Origin: JACPYM01 sp031423495
Lineage (GTDB): Bacteria > Acidobacteriota > Blastocatellia > RBC074
DNA length: 64,000 nucleotides
Assembly: GCA_031423495.1 (NCBI GenBank)
Contig: JANPFP010000194.1
Coordinates: 1-64,000 of the forward strand
Reading direction: 5' to 3'
Shown: piece after piece, positions 17,653 to 26,549 of the stretch
Numbering within the stretch: the stretch's first letter is position 1
How the letters are laid out: each line of letters opens with the position of its first letter
The notes under the pieces: generated by a model
The model's input: the letters and a program-made list of their open reading frames with translations, nothing else
Database searches by the model: none
What the model was told of the DNA's origin: nothing
Translations under genes and position numbers: made by a program

Positions 17653-18908
17653 GACCATCCTAAAATCGGTGAAATCACGCCGGGGCGTGAACGTTCGTGC
17701 AAGCTGTTCCAGAAAGGCGATTCGCCGTGGTCGAGCAGCATTTTGAATTGCAGCGCGGCGTCTGCGCGTACGATCCATTTCAGGTTGTGCAGCGAGATGC
17801 GCGGGTGAATCTGAAATGTGCCGTGATTGAGCAAGCCGCGCGGAATCGTGCAACGCCAGATGTTTTCGCCGATGTGTTGCGGCAGATGTTGTTCATGTGG
17901 CGCATCGGTTTGGTAACTGCGCAACACTACGTCGCCGAAATTCGTCGTCAGGTCGAAGCCCACACACAGCGACGTATCGGGTTTGCGCAAGTCGAACCGC
18001 ATCTCAACCGTGAGCGCCTTACCGCTTTGAAAGACGCCGCTGGTGCTGCCGTCTTCGTCAGCGACAGACATGCTCAACAACCGCAACGTGTCATCGCCGG
18101 GAGCTTCGTCGTCAGCCCAGCGATGCTCGCAATCGCGGTCTTCCAGTCCCGCGAGATAACTCGCAATCACGACCGAAGTTTCATCAAAGGCTTGCACCCG
18201 TCCGCCTTTCAAATGCAGCGTGCGTTGCGAGAGCGATTGCACGGCTTGCATGTTGTGACTGACGAAAAGCACTGTGCGTCCTTGTTGGGTTACGTCTTGC
18301 ATCTTGCCCAAGCACTTTTTCTGAAAGGCCGCGTCGCCCACGGCCAGCACTTCGTCCACCATCAAAATATCGAGTTCGAGATGCGCTGCGACGGCGAAAG
18401 CGAGCCGTAAGTACATGCCCGACGAATAGTGTTTGACCGGCGTATCAATGAATTTTTCGACTTCGGCAAAGGCGACGATTTCATCGAACTGGCGGCGGAT
18501 TTCTTCGCGGCGCATCCCCAGAATCGCGCCGTTGAGAAAGATGTTTTCGCGACCTGAGAGTTCGGGATGAAAGCCCGTGCCGACTTCGAGCAGGGAACCG
18601 ACGCGCCCGTGAATTTCAGCCCAGCCCGACGTAGGTGAAGTGATGCGCGCCAGAATTTTGAGCAACGTAGATTTGCCCGCTCCGTTGTGACCAACGACGC
18701 CGACGATTTCGCCGCGCTGTATTTGAAACGATACGTCTTGCAGCGCCCAGAACGATTCGAGCGGCGCTGACCGTTGCAGGCGCAAAATTCGTTTTGCCGT
18801 GTTAGCCAGCTTGTCGCGCAACGTAGGGTTGCGTCCCGGCGCGGCTCCGAGTTGGTATTGTTTTGAGAGGCCTTCAACGTGGATGGCGATGTCTGATTGG
18901 GATGACAA
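17616..18908 (-). CDS. Polysaccharide ABC exporter ATPase, Wzt type (copy 2)
   Basis: 430 aa. Walker A GHNGAGKSTLLK, signature YSSGMYLRLAF, Walker B ILMVDEVLAVGD and the switch FVSHNMQA are intact. The C-terminal domain (about 255-420) is a jelly-roll-like glycan-binding type (VEMRFDLRKPDTSLCVGFDL, RGLLNHGTFQIHPRISLHN) and differs from copy 1. The last ten or so residues are encoded by the palindromic repeat at 17628-17652 and may not be ancestral. It probably energises the Wzm-like permease at 29224. Confidence 0.92.
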   Translation of the reverse strand: MSSQSDIAIHVEGLSKQYQLGAAPGRNPTLRDKLANTAKRILRLQRSAPLESFWALQDVSFQIQRGEIVGVVGHNGAGKSTLLKILARITSPTSGWAEIHGRVGSLLEVGTGFHPELSGRENIFLNGAILGMRREEIRRQFDEIVAFAEVEKFIDTPVKHYSSGMYLRLAFAVAAHLELDILMVDEVLAVGDAAFQKKCLGKMQDVTQQGRTVLFVSHNMQAVQSLSQRTLHLKGGRVQAFDETSVVIASYLAGLEDRDCEHRWADDEAPGDDTLRLLSMSVADEDGSTSGVFQSGKALTVEMRFDLRKPDTSLCVGFDLTTNFGDVVLRSYQTDAPHEQHLPQHIGENIWRCTIPRGLLNHGTFQIHPRISLHNLKWIVRADAALQFKMLLDHGESPFWNSLHERSRPGVISPILGWSVAQDGILCRPE

Positions 18909-18942
18909 AAGAAAACACTAAAAAGGGGATGGGAAAATGAAT

Positions 18943-19073
18943 CGGCTCCTGGCTTCGCTGTTCGTCGTTTGATTGCGCTCACTGGTATGAATCCGGCGGT
19001 CGTTGTCAGTCTGGGGGAGAGCGGCTGACCGTCGGTTACGCAATCTCAAAACGAACAGCGAAGGCAAGAGCCG
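18943..19073. repeat. Imperfect fold-back element
   Basis: Arms 18943-18977 and 19039-19073 are imperfect inverted copies with a 13-bp perfect core (CTTCGCTGTTCGT). The element fills most of the space between the Wzt-like gene start (18908) and the end of the asparagine-synthase-like gene (19091). No coding sequence is supported in this gap. Confidence 0.75.
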
Positions 19074-19090
19074 TCAACTGATCGCGGAGT

Positions 19091-20830
19091 CTACTTCGTT
19101 TGGCTCAATAAGCCCAGAGTGATCCATTGCCAAACGAAAAAACTATTGTCGCCCTGTCCGCGTTGATAGTTCTGCCAGGCCGCTTGTATGGCACGCGCGT
19201 CGAACCACTCGCGCGCCCAACCCGATAAACCCGTTTCGATCATCTCATTCGCCCACGGTTGCAACGGCCCGCGCAACCATTCGCGTTGCGGCGTTTGCAC
19301 CGGACGCTTGGGCGCTTCGACTACGCCAGAAGGCAACAGCTTTGCCGCCAGTTGGCGCAACAACCATTTGTGCGTAGTGCCTTGAATCTTGCGTTCGGCG
19401 GGTTGCCGCAAGGCGAGTTCAAACAAACGATGATCTAAGAACGGTTCGCGCAATTCGGTCGAAGCCCGCATCGAAACGCGATCATTGAACCGCAACGCGC
19501 GCGGAATCTTGGTGCAATAAATGTCGCGGTATTGCAGGTTGCGCAACGCATCGGGAAAAGGTTTCGGATAGTTCGCGCTTTCAGCTAACGCGGCGAAATC
19601 CGGCGTTAAACATTCCGGCCTGACGGGTGAATCATTGCTGCCTTGTACGATGCTCGCGGGTTGCGCGTCGTTATTCAGCGCGCGGCGGTAATAGTCATAG
19701 CCTGCCCATTGTTCATCCATGCCTTGTCCGTCGAGTAACACGATGACGCCTTCAGCGCGCGCGCGTTCAAAAATTTTCGCATACGCCAACGTGGGCAAAC
19801 CGCCGAAAGGTTCGTCCTGATGGGCTTGCACCGAAGCCGCGAGCGCAGGCACTTCGTCGGCGTTGAGTTGGCAAACGCTGATCGGATGTTGGGTGTGCGC
19901 GAGCATCTGCCGAACCCACGGCAATTCGTCGTATTGCTCATCGCCCGTCGTGAAGGTGAACGCTTTGACCGAGCTGTCAGCGCCTTGCACGCGCTGCACG
20001 AGACCGAGCAGCGTGGATGAATCGAGTCCGCCGCTAAGGTTGATGCCTACGGGCACATCGGCGCGAAAGCGCAGCTTGACGCTATCGGTCAGCAAGTCGA
20101 GATATTCAGCGATGACTTCTTCGTGCGAACGTTCGTCGAGCGGCGCGTCAGCCAGTTCCGCGAAGTCGTACCATTTTTTAGTTTCGATTTTGCCGTCGTG
20201 CCACGTGAGCGAATGACCGGCAGGCAAGGCCGTGACGCCCTGCCAAAACGTACGCGACGAGTGATCGTATAAACCCGTTTTGAGAAAGGTCGCCCAAGCC
20301 GTCGCATCAGGCTCGCGCGGAACACCTGCCGCGTGCAATGTTTTGATTTCGCTGGCAAACAGCAACACGCCGTCATTGTTATTGGGCGTCGCGTAATAAA
20401 GCGGCTTCACGCCGAAACGATCGCGCGCGGCCAACAGCGTTTGCGTGCGTTCGTCCCACAGCAACAGCGCGAACATTCCGATGAAATGCTTGAGGCAATC
20501 AGCGCCCCAACGTTCATAAGCGGCGAGTATGACTTCGGTGTCGGTTTGGCTGCGGTAAGGATAATCGCTGAGTTGCTGGCGCAGTTCGCGGTAATTATAA
20601 ATTTCGCCGTTGAACGCAATCACGACTGAGCCGTCGTGATTCGCCATCGGCTGGCGACCGAGTTCAGACAGATCAATGATGCTCAGGCGATTGTGTCCGA
20701 GCAGCGCGGAATGGTTCGCGTTGGCCCATAGTCCGCTAGCATCAGGACCGCGATGTTGTTGGCAGGCCAGCGCGCGCGCAAAACTTTCGCGTGGCAGCGC
20801 GTGCCCGAATGCTCCTAGTAATCCGCACAT
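19091..20830 (-). CDS. Asparagine synthase-like glutamine amidotransferase (second copy)
   Basis: 579 aa, start MCGLLGAFGH with Cys2 as the glutaminase nucleophile. The glutaminase domain has QHRGPDASG and AFNGEIYNYREL; the synthetase domain has the PP-loop SGGLDSSTLLG and LLDGQGMDEQWAGY. It is shorter than the copy at 5348 and clearly diverged. In glycan loci such enzymes are thought to convert sugar carboxyl groups to amides. It lies 15 bases from the membrane protein gene upstream. A true asparagine synthetase is possible, but two diverged copies inside one sugar locus favour glycan modification. Confidence 0.9.
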   Translation of the reverse strand: MCGLLGAFGHALPRESFARALACQQHRGPDASGLWANANHSALLGHNRLSIIDLSELGRQPMANHDGSVVIAFNGEIYNYRELRQQLSDYPYRSQTDTEVILAAYERWGADCLKHFIGMFALLLWDERTQTLLAARDRFGVKPLYYATPNNNDGVLLFASEIKTLHAAGVPREPDATAWATFLKTGLYDHSSRTFWQGVTALPAGHSLTWHDGKIETKKWYDFAELADAPLDERSHEEVIAEYLDLLTDSVKLRFRADVPVGINLSGGLDSSTLLGLVQRVQGADSSVKAFTFTTGDEQYDELPWVRQMLAHTQHPISVCQLNADEVPALAASVQAHQDEPFGGLPTLAYAKIFERARAEGVIVLLDGQGMDEQWAGYDYYRRALNNDAQPASIVQGSNDSPVRPECLTPDFAALAESANYPKPFPDALRNLQYRDIYCTKIPRALRFNDRVSMRASTELREPFLDHRLFELALRQPAERKIQGTTHKWLLRQLAAKLLPSGVVEAPKRPVQTPQREWLRGPLQPWANEMIETGLSGWAREWFDARAIQAAWQNYQRGQGDNSFFVWQWITLGLLSQTK

Positions 20831-20845
20831 GGCAAGCTCGTATCT

Positions 20846-22657
20846 TTAGTCAATGGTTCGGAAAATTCTGAAGCGCAAGGCGCCGGGGTCTGACGGTTGA
20901 TATTCAGCGACAATCGGCAGGTTCGCGGCCCAGGCCGGAATCGTTTTAGTCGTCACGTGATAAAAAGCAAAGTGCTGTTCTTTGAGATAGCTTAACTTCG
21001 ATTCGTCAGGCAAGCGCGAAAACGCTGCCAACTCTTTTTCTGTACAGGTAAAGTTCAATTGGGCTTCCGGGAAGTTGTAAAGCTCTGAACCGAGCAACAG
21101 CTTGTGATTGGCATCCAGTTGCGGGGCCAGTTCCTGCAACTCGCGGTAGCCGCGTGCAGGCACGATTCGCGCTTGCCAGGCAGCCAGACTCTCACGACCT
21201 AGCACATAATTCAGCGACGAACGCCAGTGCCTGTGCATCCAGATGCCGGGCCACAGCAAAAGATAAAGCGTGGCGGCAGTGGCTGCCCACTTGCCCCAGG
21301 CATGGCGTTGACAGAGCTTCCCGATTCCCCAGGCTCCGGCAATCAACAAGAACGCGAGCGGAGCCATCAAAAAGCGCGGCACGAGCCATTCGCCCTGCCG
21401 GATGATTAACCACGCCAGCAATTGCAAGACGGCGGCGAGCGTGGCAAAAAACAGGGCAGGCGCTGATTTTTTGGCCCAGGCCAATGCACCTAATCCGATC
21501 AATGCCAGCAAGGGCAGCCGCCCCGTTCCGTTTTTGGCAAGCCCTTCAATGAATGCTGTATACTGGCTGAACCATGCCTCACGCAGCGGCATTTTGGTGG
21601 CGTCAGACAAAGGGGTTAGATAGAAATTTTTTGAGGGGAAAAGGTTGGCGGCAAAAGGCGCGATGGGGTTATTCGTCCAACTGATATTTTTGCCGAAATG
21701 AGGCAATAAGCAGAGCAGGATAATACCCGCGAGCAGGGCGGTGGCGGCGACTTGGCGCTGCCGGGTTTCATGGCGCAAAGCACAGAACATCACGGCGGGC
21801 AGCGCCAGGGCAAAAATCCAGAAGGTGTATTTTTGCGAACACGCCGTCCCCAGCAAAAACGCCGCTGTCGCCAGTTGACCAAAGCGCGCGGGCTGATGCT
21901 CAACCCAGAGCAGTGCCAGCCCGGCAAAGAAGATGAAACTGGCGATATTGTCTATCTTCCCGCTGCCCCAGTTATTCAGGAACTCAGGCATCGTCATTAA
22001 ACTCAACACCGCCAGCAGGGCATAACGGGCCGAGGTGAAACGACAGGCAAACACCAGCATCCCACCCATAAAAAAAAGTCCCAACACGAGGTCGAGACAT
22101 TTGCCAATTAAATCTGTACCAAAGGGATAAGACAGCGCAAAAACCAATTCGGTGTTGAGCGGGAAAGAGGTGAACAAGGGGTTGTAAGGGTTGTAATGCA
22201 AGCCTGTGTGCGCGAGCCAACGCGCCGTGAACATATAACCCTGTAAGGCGTCTCCCTCTTTGACCGGCGTCAGCGCGTTGATCAGGATGAGCGTGAGAAA
22301 CGTCAATGCCAAACCAGCCAGCAGCAGTGTTTCGGGCTTGAATAATGAAGGGCGTGTTAGTTGCGGCAGCCGACTCAGTTCCTTAGCCAGCGATGCAAGA
22401 TAAGCCCGACCGATTAGCGCGCTGCCCAGCAGCAACCCTGCCACCAGCCACGCCGACACCGGAGCCAACAGGGCTACCAGATAGCCCAGATAAGAAAAGC
22501 TGGCGAACCCCAGCGCCACCGCCGTCGGCCACCAGGGGAGCGAATGGGTAGAGGCATTGACGCAGCCCGTGCGCCGCAGGATTGCTCCTCCCAGACCGGT
22601 AAACCCCGTGATGAATAGCGGGGTAACAACGATTGTCGTGATAACAGCTTGATTCAT
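20846..22657 (-). CDS. Multi-pass membrane protein, GT-C glycosyltransferase-like
   Basis: 603 aa with about twelve hydrophobic segments in the first 490 residues and a soluble C-terminal part of about 110 residues. The first large loop has VKEGDALQGYMFTARWLAHTG, resembling the acidic first-loop motif of GT-C enzymes such as the GT39/ArnT group, which use lipid-linked sugar donors outside the membrane. Homology is not strong enough to name it. Start overlaps the NeuA-like gene by four bases, which suggests a linked function with the nonulosonate pathway. Confidence 0.65.
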   Translation of the reverse strand: MNQAVITTIVVTPLFITGFTGLGGAILRRTGCVNASTHSLPWWPTAVALGFASFSYLGYLVALLAPVSAWLVAGLLLGSALIGRAYLASLAKELSRLPQLTRPSLFKPETLLLAGLALTFLTLILINALTPVKEGDALQGYMFTARWLAHTGLHYNPYNPLFTSFPLNTELVFALSYPFGTDLIGKCLDLVLGLFFMGGMLVFACRFTSARYALLAVLSLMTMPEFLNNWGSGKIDNIASFIFFAGLALLWVEHQPARFGQLATAAFLLGTACSQKYTFWIFALALPAVMFCALRHETRQRQVAATALLAGIILLCLLPHFGKNISWTNNPIAPFAANLFPSKNFYLTPLSDATKMPLREAWFSQYTAFIEGLAKNGTGRLPLLALIGLGALAWAKKSAPALFFATLAAVLQLLAWLIIRQGEWLVPRFLMAPLAFLLIAGAWGIGKLCQRHAWGKWAATAATLYLLLWPGIWMHRHWRSSLNYVLGRESLAAWQARIVPARGYRELQELAPQLDANHKLLLGSELYNFPEAQLNFTCTEKELAAFSRLPDESKLSYLKEQHFAFYHVTTKTIPAWAANLPIVAEYQPSDPGALRFRIFRTID

Positions 22658-23358
22658 CTTTGACTGGTCTTTAGCGGAAAGTATTGTTCAGCTCTGGCCC
22701 AATCGGCGAGCGTATCAATGTTGACGCTGCGTGACGGATCAATTTCAAAACCCAATACGCGTTGGCCGTAAAGGCTGTTTTGTTCCAACACGATTTCAGT
22801 GCGCGTGACATAAACCGAACCTTCGCGGTGAAAGGCGGCGGGCAAGTCCTGACGGCGCGGAATCGGTGTCGCTTCGCCGGTACTCAAGCGCAAGCTGCCG
22901 TCATCGGTTTTGAAATATACCCAATGCGGATTGTGTTCGGCGGGTACGCGCAACACGGTGAAAACCGTATCGGCCTGTTGCGTAGCGAAAAGTTCAAGGC
23001 AGGCGTCAATCTCCGCCGCGCGCCGCAACGGATTGGTCGGTTGCAGCAAGCACAGCGCGTCAAAAGTTTCGCCTTGCTCCAGCAACCAACGCAGCGCGTG
23101 TTGCACGACGGGCAACGTCGGCGTCGTGTCTTGAGCGAGTTCCGCCGGGCGCAGAAAAGGCACATCTAATCCACAGGCGCGACCGACGGCGGCGATTTCT
23201 TCGTCATCGGTTGAAAGCACTACGCGCGTGAGACGTTGCGCGGCGAGCGCGGCTTCGGCGGTATAAGCCAGTAAAGGCTTGCCCGCGAGCGGCTTGATGT
23301 TTTTGCGCGGTACGCCTTTAGAACCGCCGCGGGCTGGAATGAGAGCTAATACGCGCAT
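22654..23358 (-). CDS. neuA: Acylneuraminate cytidylyltransferase (CMP-nonulosonate synthetase), NeuA-like
   Basis: 234 aa, usual length for single-domain enzymes. It starts with the CTP-binding motif LIPARGGSKGVPRKNIK, followed by LLQPTNPLRRAAEID and VNIDTLADWARAE, which carry metal and sugar contacts in this family. It activates a nine-carbon sugar acid with CTP to give the CMP-linked donor. With the NeuB and NeuC homologues at 26542 and 25386 it forms a nonulosonic acid module. Sialic, legionaminic and pseudaminic types cannot be separated by eye. Confidence 0.87.
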   Translation of the reverse strand: MRVLALIPARGGSKGVPRKNIKPLAGKPLLAYTAEAALAAQRLTRVVLSTDDEEIAAVGRACGLDVPFLRPAELAQDTTPTLPVVQHALRWLLEQGETFDALCLLQPTNPLRRAAEIDACLELFATQQADTVFTVLRVPAEHNPHWVYFKTDDGSLRLSTGEATPIPRRQDLPAAFHREGSVYVTRTEIVLEQNSLYGQRVLGFEIDPSRSVNIDTLADWARAEQYFPLKTSQR

Positions 23359-23369
23359 AGCGATCAGAA

Positions 23370-23485
23370 GGAGTCAGGAGTCAGAATTCAGGAGTCAGAA
23401 TTCAGGAGTCAGAAGTGTGAAGTGCAGGATGAAAAGGCCGTTGGCGATTCATACATTCTGACTCCTGAATTCTGACTCCTAATTC
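23370..23485. repeat. Fold-back element made of repeated 15-mers
   Basis: The unit AGGAGTCAGAATTC occurs about three times in one direction at 23370-23412 and again inverted at about 23454-23485. It fills the 125-bp gap between the NeuA-like gene start (23358) and the stop of the GT2 gene (23484), and the inverted copy runs up to that stop codon. Internal direct repeats suggest slippage growth. Confidence 0.85.
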
Positions 23486-24398
23486 ATTGTTTTCGGTCAA
23501 AGGCGGCGACGCTGCCGCTGGGAGCTTCGCGCCGCGCGCGCCAGGGAACGCTGACCAGATAAGTGTTCCAGGTTGCGTTGTAGCCCAAATAGCGCAACGC
23601 GACGAGAGGCGCGACCAGCAAGGAACGCAGCAGCAACCAGCCATAACGCGGCCAACTCAGCGGCGCGCGTCCGGTCAGGCGATAAAGCGCGACGAGTTCG
23701 CGCGCTTCTTTTTTCCAGCGCTCGCGCAAGGTGAGATGGCGCGTATGCAGCCAGAATGCTTCGGCGCTGCAATGAATTTTCAAGCCGCGCGCCAATACGC
23801 GCGAAGCCCAATGCTTGTCTTCGTTGGCTTCGAGCGTTTCGTCAAATGGAGTTGCTTCCCACACCGATTTGCGTAGCACGCAACAACTGGCCGCCGGATA
23901 TTGGCTCACCCACTCGCTGCTTGCTTCGGCCTGTTGTTGTTCCGCCGCCGTGGCGTAATGCAGGTCATAAGGTTGATGCCAGTTTTCGAGTTGGCGCGGT
24001 TTGGCTACCAGCAGGCAGCGCGCGGCGGCGACTTGCTGATCGTGAAACGGCGCAGCAGCGGCGGCCAGAAAGTTTGAACCCAGCGGCAAGGCGTGAGCAC
24101 TGAGCAGCATCACCAGTTCGCCCTTCGCCGCCGCAATGCCGCGATTGATGGCGCGTCCATAAGAAAATTCCTGCCGCGAGATGGTCACGACGCGCGCGCC
24201 GAAGGCTTCGGCCAACGCGCGCGTATCGTCTTCCGATTCGTTGTCTACCAGCACGACTTCCCACGCAAAATCGCATCGCTGCGCTCGGAGCGCTGCCAAT
24301 ATGTTGCGCAAGCCTTTCGCTTCGTTGCGGCAGCGGATGACTATAGACAATTTTTGGTGATGGGGTTGTCCTTGGGGCGTGGAGGTGGAGATCATCAT
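23484..24398 (-). CDS. Glycosyltransferase family 2
   Basis: 304 aa. The GT-A domain begins LSIVIRCRNEAKGLRNIL, with VVLVDNESEDDTRALAE and YGRAINRGIAAAKGELVMLLSAHA, and an acceptor-side FDETLEANEDKHWASRVL segment. There is one hydrophobic stretch near residue 265, so it may be peripherally bound to the inner membrane. It uses a nucleotide sugar in the cytosol; substrate unknown. Confidence 0.87.
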   Translation of the reverse strand: MMISTSTPQGQPHHQKLSIVIRCRNEAKGLRNILAALRAQRCDFAWEVVLVDNESEDDTRALAEAFGARVVTISRQEFSYGRAINRGIAAAKGELVMLLSAHALPLGSNFLAAAAAPFHDQQVAAARCLLVAKPRQLENWHQPYDLHYATAAEQQQAEASSEWVSQYPAASCCVLRKSVWEATPFDETLEANEDKHWASRVLARGLKIHCSAEAFWLHTRHLTLRERWKKEARELVALYRLTGRAPLSWPRYGWLLLRSLLVAPLVALRYLGYNATWNTYLVSVPWRARREAPSGSVAAFDRKQ

Positions 24399-24415
24399 GA
24401 TGAAATCACATGAAC

Positions 24416-24577
24416 TTACGGTGTTAGCTCAGTCAACAATTGGTCATAAATATAATGCAGATGTTTTAGCGCGTAGGGGTTGAGTTGCGTGACTTCTTCA
24501 GCGAGGCCGGTTTTCCAGCTTCTGCCAATTGCGCCAGCCTTGTGTGACGCGCTGGCGTATGCGTGAAGACTTTTTAG
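24416..24577 (-). pseudogene. Orphan C-terminal gene fragment
   Basis: A frame open from a TAA at about 24578 down to a TAA at 24416-24418 has no start codon in place. Its end (EEVTQLNPYALKHLHYIYDQL) looks protein-like and echoes the end of the NeuC-like protein (TLNPYIQKRLHYIYD). The preceding GAIGRSWKTGL resembles the last helices of carbohydrate sulfotransferases. It is probably the decayed end of a glycan gene; the family is a guess. Nothing else is seen between 24399 and 24586. Confidence 0.4.
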
Positions 24578-24586
24578 TTATGCGCT

Positions 24587-25399
24587 TCATTCAGCAACAT
24601 AACTTATCTTTTTCGGCGTAAACCTCATTACGGCAAGCTGTTCAGATAATTGGTCAACTTGGGGGAAGGGCAGGTGGTAGCGCTGCCACATTTCAGGATT
24701 AAGCAAGGCTTCGCGCACAGGTTTAATATGAAAGTCTTGTGAAAAAATACAGACATCGCTGGCTAAACTTTGGCTTACGCCTTGTAACACTTCCTGCGTA
24801 CCTTTCGCCAAGTCACAATCAATGTAAACGGCGCGCACAGGCACGGTGACGGGTTTGGCTGCCAGGGTATCGGCGAACCAACCAGGATAAAAAGTGCAAA
24901 CCGAGAGTTCACCGTATTTTTTTATGTTATTGATGACGCTCTCTTGAGTGGCCGCATATTCGCCGGAAAAATCGTAATTGTTGGCTTTCGCTTCCAGTGA
25001 CATTGGTTCTACCCCTTGAAAAGAATCATACACTCGCAATTGGTAGCCAATTTTTTGACAGATCAGGCTGAATTTAGCTGAACTTCCGCCATTCCAACAA
25101 CCCGCTTCAATCACAACTTCTCCGGCAGCGGCTTTACGTTCAGATAAGATAGTGGCGATGCGGGCGATTTCGATAGGGCGATGAGCGTGTTCAAGCTGCC
25201 AGTCAATCACTAAAAACTTTTTCAGAATTGCCAATCTTTCCCACCACGACCAATGCGGCAAAGAGAATAACGGATAATAACCCCACACCATCCAGAGCAG
25301 CTTAAAACGTTGCTGGTGCAGGTTGCTTTTAAAGTGTGGGCGAATCCACGTTACATACAACTGACGGATGCGGTTTTTTAGCGTGTTAGACGGGGTCAT
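24587..25399 (-). CDS. TylF/MycF-family methyltransferase
   Basis: 270 aa. It has the SAM-binding segment VVIEAGCWNGGSSAKFSLI (about residue 105) and the metal-binding VRAVYIDCDLAKGT, as in TylF/macrocin O-methyltransferase relatives that methylate sugar hydroxyls using Mg2+. A Trp-rich region (residues 30-60) precedes the catalytic domain. Its first codons overlap the end of the NeuC-like gene by 14 bp, so the two are translated together, and it may methylate a sugar of the same glycan. Confidence 0.78.
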   Translation of the reverse strand: MTPSNTLKNRIRQLYVTWIRPHFKSNLHQQRFKLLWMVWGYYPLFSLPHWSWWERLAILKKFLVIDWQLEHAHRPIEIARIATILSERKAAAGEVVIEAGCWNGGSSAKFSLICQKIGYQLRVYDSFQGVEPMSLEAKANNYDFSGEYAATQESVINNIKKYGELSVCTFYPGWFADTLAAKPVTVPVRAVYIDCDLAKGTQEVLQGVSQSLASDVCIFSQDFHIKPVREALLNPEMWQRYHLPFPQVDQLSEQLAVMRFTPKKISYVAE

Positions 25400-26549
25400 A
25401 GATGTAATGTAGCCGCTTCTGAATGTAAGGATTCAAGGTGACGACGGCTTCGGCGATTTTTTCGGATACATAGCCGTCGCCGTAAAGCGTGCTGGGCGCG
25501 TAACGTCCATGCGCGAGATGTTGGCGCGCGATGCGTTCGATGTCATCGGCGACCGGCGCGGTGCGAATGACGTGTTCGTCGGTTTCGCGGCCTTCCTGAC
25601 GGCGTCCGATCAAGACGACCGGCGTACCGAAATAGCTCGCGTCGCGCACGAAGCTCGACGAATTGCCTAACGCACACGCGGCGTTGCCCAAAATTTTCAG
25701 GTAATCAACCGGCGCGAAATTCGTCACGGTGCGTAACCAGTCAGGATTGTGGTTCACGCGAAACGAACGAATCGCTTTGCTGATGTGATCGGAACCCGCA
25801 TCAATGTTCGGCCACAGCATTACGGTTTGGATGGCTAATCGTCGCAGGGCTTCAAGCATCGCTTCCATCTGGTTGCGTTCGCCGCCGAACTCGGTCGTCG
25901 TCGGATGAAACAACACCAGCAAGAACGGTTGCGTGACATCAATGGTCGCGCCGCCGCCGCCCCGATGTAACAAGTCGTGCGTGAGCGTGCGGTCAAGCGT
26001 GCGCGCAATGTCACTCGACGGGCAGCCGATGGCGAGTACGTTCGCGGGGTCTTCGCCCATGCGCACCAGGTAATCAGCCGCGCGTTGCGTGCTGGGGAAA
26101 TGAAACTGCGCGAATTTGCTGATCGCGTGGCGTGCGCTCTCATCAATCGAACCCGAAACTTCGCCGCCCTGAATGTGCGCGATGGGCAAGTTCATGTAAG
26201 CCGCAGCGATGGCGGCGGCCAGCGCTTCATAACGGTCGCCGATGAGCATGACGACATCGGGCTTGAGGCGTTGAAATTCGCTGGCGAATTCGACTACGCC
26301 AAAGCCGACTGACTTTGCCATCGTCGCGGGCGTCGAGCCTTCGAGTTCGATATAGATTTCGCCGTTGATGGTGAAACCGTCATTGCGCACGACGTTGACC
26401 GGTTGATCGAAACGCTCAAGCACCATCGTACCGGCGGCGACGACTTGCAATTCAAGCTCAGGGCGATCTTTCAGCGCATGCATCACGGGCTTGAGGCGTC
26501 CGTAATTGGCGCGGTCAACGAGTACGACGCAAATTTTGCGCTTATTCAA
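25386..26549 (-). CDS. neuC: UDP-N-acetylglucosamine 2-epimerase, hydrolysing (NeuC/LegG-like)
   Basis: 387 aa. The GT-B-like fold of 2-epimerases is seen in VVLVDRANYGRLKPVMHAL, LIGDRYEALAAAIAA, HIQGGEVSGSIDESARHAISK and LGNSSSFVRDASYFGTPVV. SGSIDESARHAI is typical of the hydrolysing group (NeuC, LegG), which releases ManNAc or its 2,4-diacetamido analogue for the NeuB step. It overlaps NeuB by eight bases upstream and the methyltransferase by 14 bases downstream. Confidence 0.9.
   Translation of the reverse strand: MNKRKICVVLVDRANYGRLKPVMHALKDRPELELQVVAAGTMVLERFDQPVNVVRNDGFTINGEIYIELEGSTPATMAKSVGFGVVEFASEFQRLKPDVVMLIGDRYEALAAAIAAAYMNLPIAHIQGGEVSGSIDESARHAISKFAQFHFPSTQRAADYLVRMGEDPANVLAIGCPSSDIARTLDRTLTHDLLHRGGGGATIDVTQPFLLVLFHPTTTEFGGERNQMEAMLEALRRLAIQTVMLWPNIDAGSDHISKAIRSFRVNHNPDWLRTVTNFAPVDYLKILGNAACALGNSSSFVRDASYFGTPVVLIGRRQEGRETDEHVIRTAPVADDIERIARQHLAHGRYAPSTLYGDGYVSEKIAEAVVTLNPYIQKRLHYIYDPV

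Noticed and set aside
18362..18982. 206-aa minus-strand ORF overlapping the Wzt-like gene
   Set aside because: It is in another frame of a strongly conserved ABC ATPase gene and its sequence is low-complexity and basic.
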